Below are positions 1 through 3,815 of a stretch of 8,715 nt of DNA, piece by piece. Both the position numbers and the translations under genes were made by a program. The notes under the pieces are model-generated. The model did no database searches. It was not told the origin of the DNA and saw nothing but the letters and a program-made list of their open reading frames with translations. The stretch comes from Candidatus Colwellbacteria bacterium CG10_big_fil_rev_8_21_14_0_10_41_28 (lineage in GTDB: Bacteria; Patescibacteriota; Minisyncoccia; UBA6257; Colwellbacteraceae), in the NCBI GenBank assembly GCA_002773755.1, contig PFAG01000006.1, positions 1 through 8,715 of the forward strand. The letters run 5' to 3'. How positions within the stretch are numbered: position 1 is the first letter of the stretch; the number at the start of each line of letters is the position of its first letter.

Positions 1-37
1 TAGATCTTTCACAAATCCTCATGAGGAGGGAGAGCAA

Positions 38-66
38 TTGCAAAGCAATTAGTTACAAGCTATACT
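38..66 (+). promoter_or_regulatory. Promoter of tRNA-Leu (and possibly rnj)
   Basis: A -35-like TTGCAA (38-43) and a -10-like TATACT (61-66) are separated by exactly 17 bases. This predicts a start near 73 and a leader of about 37 bases before the tRNA. A 6-bp inverted repeat (AATTGC, 36-41, and GCAATT, 45-50) sits over the -35 box. This is pattern matching to the sigma70-type consensus, with no experimental support. Confidence 0.55.
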
Positions 67-109
67 GCCAGTGAATTTGATCTCTCTTTAATGGTATTGG
101 AAACAAACA

Positions 110-196
110 GCCCAGGTGGCGAAACTGGTAGACGCGCTAGTTTCAGAGACTAGTTCTCTTTAAACGGGAGTGTGGGTTCGAATCCCACCCTGGGCA
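110..196 (+). tRNA. tRNA-Leu, anticodon CAG
   Basis: A complete class II tRNA cloverleaf can be drawn. The acceptor stem is GCCCAGG (110-116) with CCTGGGC (189-195), and the discriminator is A196. The D-arm contains the GG of ACTGGTAGA. The anticodon stem is CTAGT (137-141) with ACTAG (149-153), its loop holding CAG at 144-146, which reads the CUG leucine codon. A long variable arm (stem 154-158 with 166-170) is typical of tRNA-Leu, and the T-arm is GTGGG-TTCGAAT-CCCAC (172-188). The 3' CCA is not encoded, because CAA follows the discriminator, so it must be added by a nucleotidyltransferase. No intron is seen. The rnj start codon lies 22 bases downstream with no terminator between, so read-through into rnj is likely. 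Confidence 0.97.
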
Positions 197-207
197 CAAA
201 GCAAAAA

Positions 208-213
208 TAAAAT
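208..213 (+). promoter_or_regulatory. Possible -10 box for a leaderless rnj transcript
   Basis: TAAAAT (5 of 6 to TATAAT) ends five bases before the rnj ATG, a geometry similar to that of trpS and smpB. There is no recognisable -35, since that position falls in the tRNA T-arm and acceptor stem. The stretch is A-rich, so chance is a serious alternative. rnj may instead be expressed only from the tRNA promoter. No Shine-Dalgarno sequence is present in the 22-base gap. Confidence 0.25.
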
Positions 214-218
214 AAAAA

Positions 219-2024
219 ATGCCTACAAAAACAACAACAAGTACGGAGAAGGCTTCGCCTAAGAGGTCTACCTCATCACGCAGCTCCTCGACGAGCACAA
301 CAACAAGAAGGGCTACCGCCAGGAAGACCGCACCGAAAAGCAGTCCTAAAAAAACCTCTTCGGAGAATAAGCTTCGCTTTATTCCACTTGGTGGACTAGA
401 AGAGATTGGAAGGAACATGTCGTATGTAGAATATGGAGATGAAATCGTCATCATGGACATGGGTCTCCAATTCCCAGAAGAAGATACTCCTGGAATCGAC
501 TATATAATCCCAAATATAAGCTCTCTAATCCCCAAGAAGGATAAGATCAGGGCAATTGTTATAACCCACGGTCATCTCGACCACATAGGAGCTATCCCAT
601 ACCTAATAGAAAAACTTGGAAATCCCATCATGTATGCTCCTCGCATGGCTAAAGCCCTTGTAGAGAAACGTCTCTCAGAATTCCCTAACCTTCCAAAGGC
701 GAATTTGGTTGAGGCTAAGTATGGAGACAAGATTAAGGTTGGAGCTCACTTTACCCTAGACTTCTTTGGCGTTGAGCACACTATTCCTGATTCAATGGGA
801 GTCTGCATAGAAACCCCTGTGGGAAATGTCGTTAACTTTGGTGACTTCAGATTCGACAGAGACGAAAAAGGAAACATTCGGATGTTCGAGGAGGTTGAGC
901 GTATCGCCAAAAAAGGCGTCCAACTGTATCTCATGGACTCAACCGATGCCATGAAGCCAGGACACGGAATAACTGAGAAAGAAGTTGAAAAGAATATTGA
1001 AGAACTGCTTAAAAAGGCAGAGTACCGAATTCTTCTAACTACCTTCTCTTCTATGATCACTCGTGTTGCAGAGATCATTAAGATCGCAGAGAAGCTTGGA
1101 AGAAAGGTTGCTATTAACGGACGCTCTATGCGAGAGAATATAGAAATCGCTAAAAGCCTTGGCATACTAAAGACCAAGGAAGGCACCATGATCTCTCTTC
1201 AAGAGGTCAATAAGTACAAAGATGGTGAAATTTTGATCATAACAACCGGAGCTCAAGGAGAACCAAACTCGGGGTTCATGAGAATAGTTAGTGGTGAGCA
1301 CCCACAGCTACACCTTAAAAAAACCGACATGGTTATTTTCTCTTCTTCAGTAGTTCCTGGAAACGAGCGCAGTGTTCAAAGTCTAACCGACAATATTGCT
1401 CGTCAGGTTGATGAGGTATATAACTACCGATTCATGGATATTCACGCAGGTGGTCACGCCCCTAGTGAAGACCTTAAGATTGCCCTCAAGGCCCTTAAGC
1501 CTAAATACCTTGTTCCAATCCACGCCTACTACCACTTCAGAAAAGCAGCCAAGAAGCTTGGGCATGAAGCTGGCGTAAAAGAGGGGAACGTATATCTTCC
1601 CGACAACGGTGATGTCTGCCTAATTGGAGAAGATAGTTTCGAGATTAGTCAGGAAAAAGTTGATACCAACTATGTCATGGTAGATGGCCTTGGTGTCGGA
1701 GATGTTGAAGAGGTTGTTCTAAGAGATAGGAGAATGTTAGCTGAAGATGGAATGGTTGTCCTTATTGTAACCATGGAAAGAAAGACGGGTAGAATAGTTA
1801 AAAACCCAGACATCATCTCGAGAGGATTCATCTATCTCAGAGAGAACCAAGACCTACTAAAAGACATGCGAAGTAGAATCAGGGGAATAGTTAACAGGAT
1901 ACCTCGTAACAAAAACATTGATACAGACTATCTCAAGTCTCTCTTTAGAGATCAGGTGGGTAAATTCTTGTACAAAAAAACTCACAGGAGGCCAATGATC
2001 CTGCCTGTAATCATTGAGGTCTAA
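219..2024 (+). CDS. rnj: Ribonuclease J with low-complexity N-terminal tail
   Basis: A 601-residue RNase J, a cytoplasmic metallo-beta-lactamase/beta-CASP ribonuclease with 5'-3' exonuclease and endonuclease activity in mRNA decay and RNA maturation. Metal ligands are visible: the HxHxDH motif at 117-122 (H117, H119, D121, H122), H187, D209 in GDFRFD, and H435. The beta-CASP region (about 260-410) contains TTFSSM (274-279), GRSMREN (301-307), TGAQGEPNSG (343-352) and PGNE (380-383), followed by HAGGHA at 409-414. The C-terminal domain is about 490-601. Without the first 50 residues the length matches the family (about 555). That 50-residue tail has 26 Ser/Thr, 12 Lys/Arg and only 2 Glu; it looks disordered and may bind RNA (inference). 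ATG 219 is the first possible start because an in-frame TAA lies at 213-215. The next in-frame Met codons lie inside the conserved fold. There is no Shine-Dalgarno sequence. tRNA-Leu lies 22 bases upstream. Confidence 0.95.
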   Translation: MPTKTTTSTEKASPKRSTSSRSSSTSTTTRRATARKTAPKSSPKKTSSENKLRFIPLGGLEEIGRNMSYVEYGDEIVIMDMGLQFPEEDTPGIDYIIPNISSLIPKKDKIRAIVITHGHLDHIGAIPYLIEKLGNPIMYAPRMAKALVEKRLSEFPNLPKANLVEAKYGDKIKVGAHFTLDFFGVEHTIPDSMGVCIETPVGNVVNFGDFRFDRDEKGNIRMFEEVERIAKKGVQLYLMDSTDAMKPGHGITEKEVEKNIEELLKKAEYRILLTTFSSMITRVAEIIKIAEKLGRKVAINGRSMRENIEIAKSLGILKTKEGTMISLQEVNKYKDGEILIITTGAQGEPNSGFMRIVSGEHPQLHLKKTDMVIFSSSVVPGNERSVQSLTDNIARQVDEVYNYRFMDIHAGGHAPSEDLKIALKALKPKYLVPIHAYYHFRKAAKKLGHEAGVKEGNVYLPDNGDVCLIGEDSFEISQEKVDTNYVMVDGLGVGDVEEVVLRDRRMLAEDGMVVLIVTMERKTGRIVKNPDIISRGFIYLRENQDLLKDMRSRIRGIVNRIPRNKNIDTDYLKSLFRDQVGKFLYKKTHRRPMILPVIIEV

Positions 2025-2033
2025 AAACGAAAG

Positions 2034-2083
2034 AAAAGGGGTATAGATTGGACCCTCTCCCCTTAGATATGCCAACCCCTTTT
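2034..2083 (+). terminator. Possible weak terminator or hairpin after rnj
   Basis: AAAAGGGG (2034-2041) pairs perfectly with CCCCTTTT (2076-2083). An inner TTGG (2048-2051) pairs with CCAA (2072-2075), giving an 8+4 bp stem with a one-sided bulge and a 20-base loop. The T-rich end is part of the stem and is followed by GTGCAC rather than a clean U-tract, so termination would be weak. The left arm can alternatively pair with CCCCTT at 2059-2064. Confidence 0.35.
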
Positions 2084-2096
2084 GTGCACACAAAAG
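2079..2096. repeat. 8-bp inverted repeat overlapping the -35 region of the 2148 gene
   Basis: CTTTTGTG (2079-2086) and CACAAAAG (2089-2096) are exact inverted repeats separated by two bases. On DNA this looks like a dyad operator; as RNA the two-base loop would be strained. It overlaps the expected -35 position of the TATAAT at 2110-2115, and shares CTTTT with the right arm of the preceding hairpin. Confidence 0.5.
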
Positions 2097-2115
2097 CCTT
2101 TAGCCAGGGTATAAT
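2087..2115 (+). promoter_or_regulatory. Promoter of the 2148 membrane-protein gene
   Basis: A perfect TATAAT lies at 2110-2115. The -35 position at 17-base spacing (2087-2092, CACACA) matches the consensus at only three of six bases. The start of transcription should be near 2122, giving a leader of about 26 bases before ATG 2148. The AAAGG at 2121-2125 is too far from the ATG to act as a normal ribosome binding site. Unlike its neighbours, this gene would not be leaderless. Confidence 0.55.
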
Positions 2116-2147
2116 TAAATAAAGGTCTAAACAAAATTTATACAAAT

Positions 2148-2693
2148 ATGGACAAAAAAACATTGGTCTATGGAGTTGCAATTGTAGCCTTGATTGCCAT
2201 TGGTGGCTTCTACTACATGAATCAATCCAGTGTGCCAAGTATGGTTGATGAAGAAACGGGTCTTCGATACCTAACCGACGAAAATGGTCAAGTTAAGTCA
2301 AGTGGCTTCGAATCCTTTAAGGAGGGTGTGAACGGATACACCATCGGAGTTATAGATGACAAAGAGTTCATCATCGATCCAGCAGGACAAGTGGTCAGCT
2401 TGGCCTTCGAAGAGATCGAGGTACAGGGCAATGGATATATTGGCACCACAGAGGGTGGCGGCGAATATGAACTAAACGAGTTCGGCGCCCCAAGTGTGCT
2501 AATACCAGAAGCTCAACAGAGTTATGAGGATGTTGTCGCAGAAAGCGAAGGCTTAATGGGAGACTTGGAGGGTGTGGTAGACGAAACTGTAGATACTGAA
2601 GTTGGAACAGATACAGATGTTGAAGCTGAAGCCGAGGTAGATGCTGAAGCTGGGATAGATACTGAAGTTGAAGCTGATGCAACCACAGAATAG
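2148..2693 (+). CDS. Membrane-anchored protein with WG-like repeats and acidic tail
   Basis: A 181-residue protein that I cannot assign to a named family with certainty. The N-terminus is MDKK followed by one hydrophobic helix (about 5-23), suggesting a signal anchor with the rest outside the cytoplasm. No lipobox cysteine or LPXTG is present, and the protein has no cysteine. Residues 41-73 and 74-106 are two tandem 33-residue units in perfect register, identical at 11 of 33 positions (shared D, GQV, S, FE, NGY, E), followed by a partial third unit at 107-118. The pattern, with a D..GQV turn and then an NGY, resembles WG/KWG repeats (short beta units, often in surface proteins); this is a resemblance only. 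From about residue 140 the tail is rich in Glu, Asp, Val, Thr and Ala, almost without basic residues. ATG 2148 is chosen because it begins the basic residues before the helix. The gene has its own TATAAT upstream and a strong terminator downstream, so it is likely a single-gene unit. Confidence 0.8.
   Translation: MDKKTLVYGVAIVALIAIGGFYYMNQSSVPSMVDEETGLRYLTDENGQVKSSGFESFKEGVNGYTIGVIDDKEFIIDPAGQVVSLAFEEIEVQGNGYIGTTEGGGEYELNEFGAPSVLIPEAQQSYEDVVAESEGLMGDLEGVVDETVDTEVGTDTDVEAEAEVDAEAGIDTEVEADATTE
2590..2670 (+). repeat. Direct repeat in the acidic tail
   Basis: The 15-base TAGATACTGAAGTTG occurs at 2590-2604 and again at 2656-2670, exactly 66 bases (22 codons) apart and in the same frame. It encodes the DTEV of VDTEVG and IDTEVE. 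A shorter shared word, GTTGAAGCTGA, occurs at 2619-2629 and 2668-2678. The tail therefore looks as if it grew by internal duplication and may vary in length between strains (inference). Confidence 0.7.
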
Positions 2694-2710
2694 TTAGTCT
2701 CTAGACAATT

Positions 2711-2746
2711 CAAAAACTCTCGATTTGTTCGGGAGTTTTTGTTTTT
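2711..2746 (+). terminator. Strong intrinsic terminator
   Basis: A 13-bp stem runs from C2711 to G2741: CAAAAACTCTCGA (2711-2723) pairs with TCGGGAGTTTTTG (2729-2741), with a single G-U wobble and a five-base loop TTTGT (2724-2728). It is followed at once by TTTTT (2742-2746). It lies 17 bases after the stop codon of the membrane-protein gene and separates it from trpS. Confidence 0.9.
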
Positions 2747-2760
2747 AATCGAATAGGAGG

Positions 2761-2788
2761 TTATCAAAATCACTAAGTGCTTTATAAT
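2761..2788 (+). promoter_or_regulatory. Promoter of trpS giving a leaderless mRNA
   Basis: A perfect TATAAT at 2783-2788 with a 4-of-6 match -35 (TTATCA, 2761-2766) at 16-base spacing. Only six bases (2789-2794) separate the -10 box from ATG 2795, so the expected first transcribed base is at or next to the A of the start codon. This decides the start: the upstream in-frame GTG at 2777 would lie before the -10 box and would not be in the transcript. Confidence 0.65.
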
Positions 2789-2794
2789 AAAGTC

Positions 2795-3784
2795 ATGTCC
2801 ACAAAAGAAAAAGTTGTTGTTACTGGATTCCAGCCCTCTGGAAGACTGCATATAGGTAACTACCTAGGAATGTTTAAGCAGGCTGCTGCCATGCAAAAAG
2901 AAAAAGGCTTGAAGAGATACTACTTCATAGCCGACTATCACTCTCTAACTCAAAAATACGATCCCAAACAAAAGAGCAGAGAGATTATGGAAATGGCCAT
3001 AGATGCTCTTGCTCTAGGAATAGATCCCAAAAAGTCTACTCTCTTTATTCAATCGCATGTTCCTCACCACACCAATCTAGCCTGGATCTTCAACACCCTC
3101 ACTCCAGTTGGAGAACTTGAAAGAATGGTTAGCTATAAGGAGAAGGTCTCTCAGGGTCAAATTGCTAATGCGGGCCTTTTAACATATCCAATCCTTATGG
3201 CCGCCGATATTCTGATATATGACGCAGACTTTGTGCCAGTTGGAGAAGATCAAATTCAACACCTAGAATTAACTCGAGCAATAGCTAGAAAATTTAACCA
3301 ACGCTTTGGCAAAACCTTTAAGGAGCCTCAAGCTCTTCTAACAAAGACGCCAAGAGTTATGAGCCTTAATGATCCAAGCAATAAGATGAGTAAATCCATC
3401 CCCTCAGGCTGCCTATTCATATTCGACTCAGAGGCAGAGACAACGAAGAAGATTATGGCCGCTCAAACAGACTCTCATAAAACAATCGGTTTCGATCCTA
3501 AAAATAGACCTGCCGTATCTAACCTTGTCCTCATCTTTGCCGCTTTCAGAGGTGTTTCAGAAAAAGAAATTGTTAAGGAGTTTAAGAATGTGGGCTACAA
3601 AGAGTTTAAGGCAGCCCTAGCCAAAGAGATTAACTCTTCGCTAAAGCCTCTTAGGACTAGAAAGAAAGAGCTAATGAAGGAAAAATCTAAGATCACTAAG
3701 CTTCTTGAACAAAACGCTAAAAAAATGGACCGTGTTGCCTCTAAAAAAATTGAGGCGGTTAAATCCAAAGTGGGTTTGATTTAA
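2795..3784 (+). CDS. trpS: Tryptophanyl-tRNA synthetase
   Basis: A 329-residue class Ic aminoacyl-tRNA synthetase that charges tRNA-Trp with tryptophan using ATP in the cytoplasm. The N-terminal Rossmann fold contains GFQPSGRLHIGN with HIGN at about 19-22, the HIGH-motif form normal for TrpRS. Family signatures GLLTYPILMAADIL (about 127-140) and VGEDQIQHLELTR (about 149-161) are present, and the KMSKS loop is intact at about 197-201. The C-terminal part is helical and lysine-rich. The length matches bacterial TrpRS (about 330). An alternative GTG start at 2777 would add six residues (MLYNKV), but the TATAAT at 2783-2788 argues for ATG 2795. No Shine-Dalgarno sequence sits at a usable distance. 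A strong terminator lies upstream, and ileS begins 31 bases after the stop codon. Confidence 0.95.
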   Translation: MSTKEKVVVTGFQPSGRLHIGNYLGMFKQAAAMQKEKGLKRYYFIADYHSLTQKYDPKQKSREIMEMAIDALALGIDPKKSTLFIQSHVPHHTNLAWIFNTLTPVGELERMVSYKEKVSQGQIANAGLLTYPILMAADILIYDADFVPVGEDQIQHLELTRAIARKFNQRFGKTFKEPQALLTKTPRVMSLNDPSNKMSKSIPSGCLFIFDSEAETTKKIMAAQTDSHKTIGFDPKNRPAVSNLVLIFAAFRGVSEKEIVKEFKNVGYKEFKAALAKEINSSLKPLRTRKKELMKEKSKITKLLEQNAKKMDRVASKKIEAVKSKVGLI

Positions 3785-3804
3785 ATCCGACAGATAGATA
3801 TATT
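3776..3804 (+). promoter_or_regulatory. Promoter of ileS inside the 3' end of trpS
   Basis: TTGATT (3776-3781, 4 of 6 to TTGACA) lies in the last codons of trpS. The -10-like TATATT is at 3799-3804, with an exact 17-base spacer. Eleven bases separate the -10 box from ATG 3816, so the leader would be about five bases. Read-through from trpS is also likely because no terminator lies between them. Confidence 0.5.
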
Positions 3805-3815
3805 TCTCTCTACCA

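Noticed and set aside
2..52. Open frame from the left edge ending in TAG at 50-52, giving a hydrophilic tail (RSFTNPHEEGEQLQSN)
   Set aside because: It could be the C-terminus of an upstream gene, but 16 open codons are expected by chance about half the time and no family is recognisable. It is not listed as a gene.
143..460. Minus-strand open frame of 105 codons with a hydrophobic centre
   Set aside because: It is antisense to the low-complexity start of rnj and overlaps the tRNA. Its hydrophobic stretch is the complement of the basic Ser/Thr-rich codons, and it has no start signals.
746..1189. Minus-strand open frame of 147 codons inside rnj
   Set aside because: It lies entirely antisense to conserved RNase J sequence, and its composition is that of a reverse-complement shadow.
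2777..2794. GTG start for trpS adding six residues
   Set aside because: The TATAAT box at 2783-2788 lies inside that extension and MLYNKV does not resemble a TrpRS N-terminus. ATG 2795 gives the normal length.
2395..2851. Two minus-strand open frames over the membrane-protein tail and terminator, rich in Gln/Leu or Ser/Ala/Thr
   Set aside because: Low-complexity complements of the acidic repeat codons. One crosses the strong terminator and the trpS promoter.
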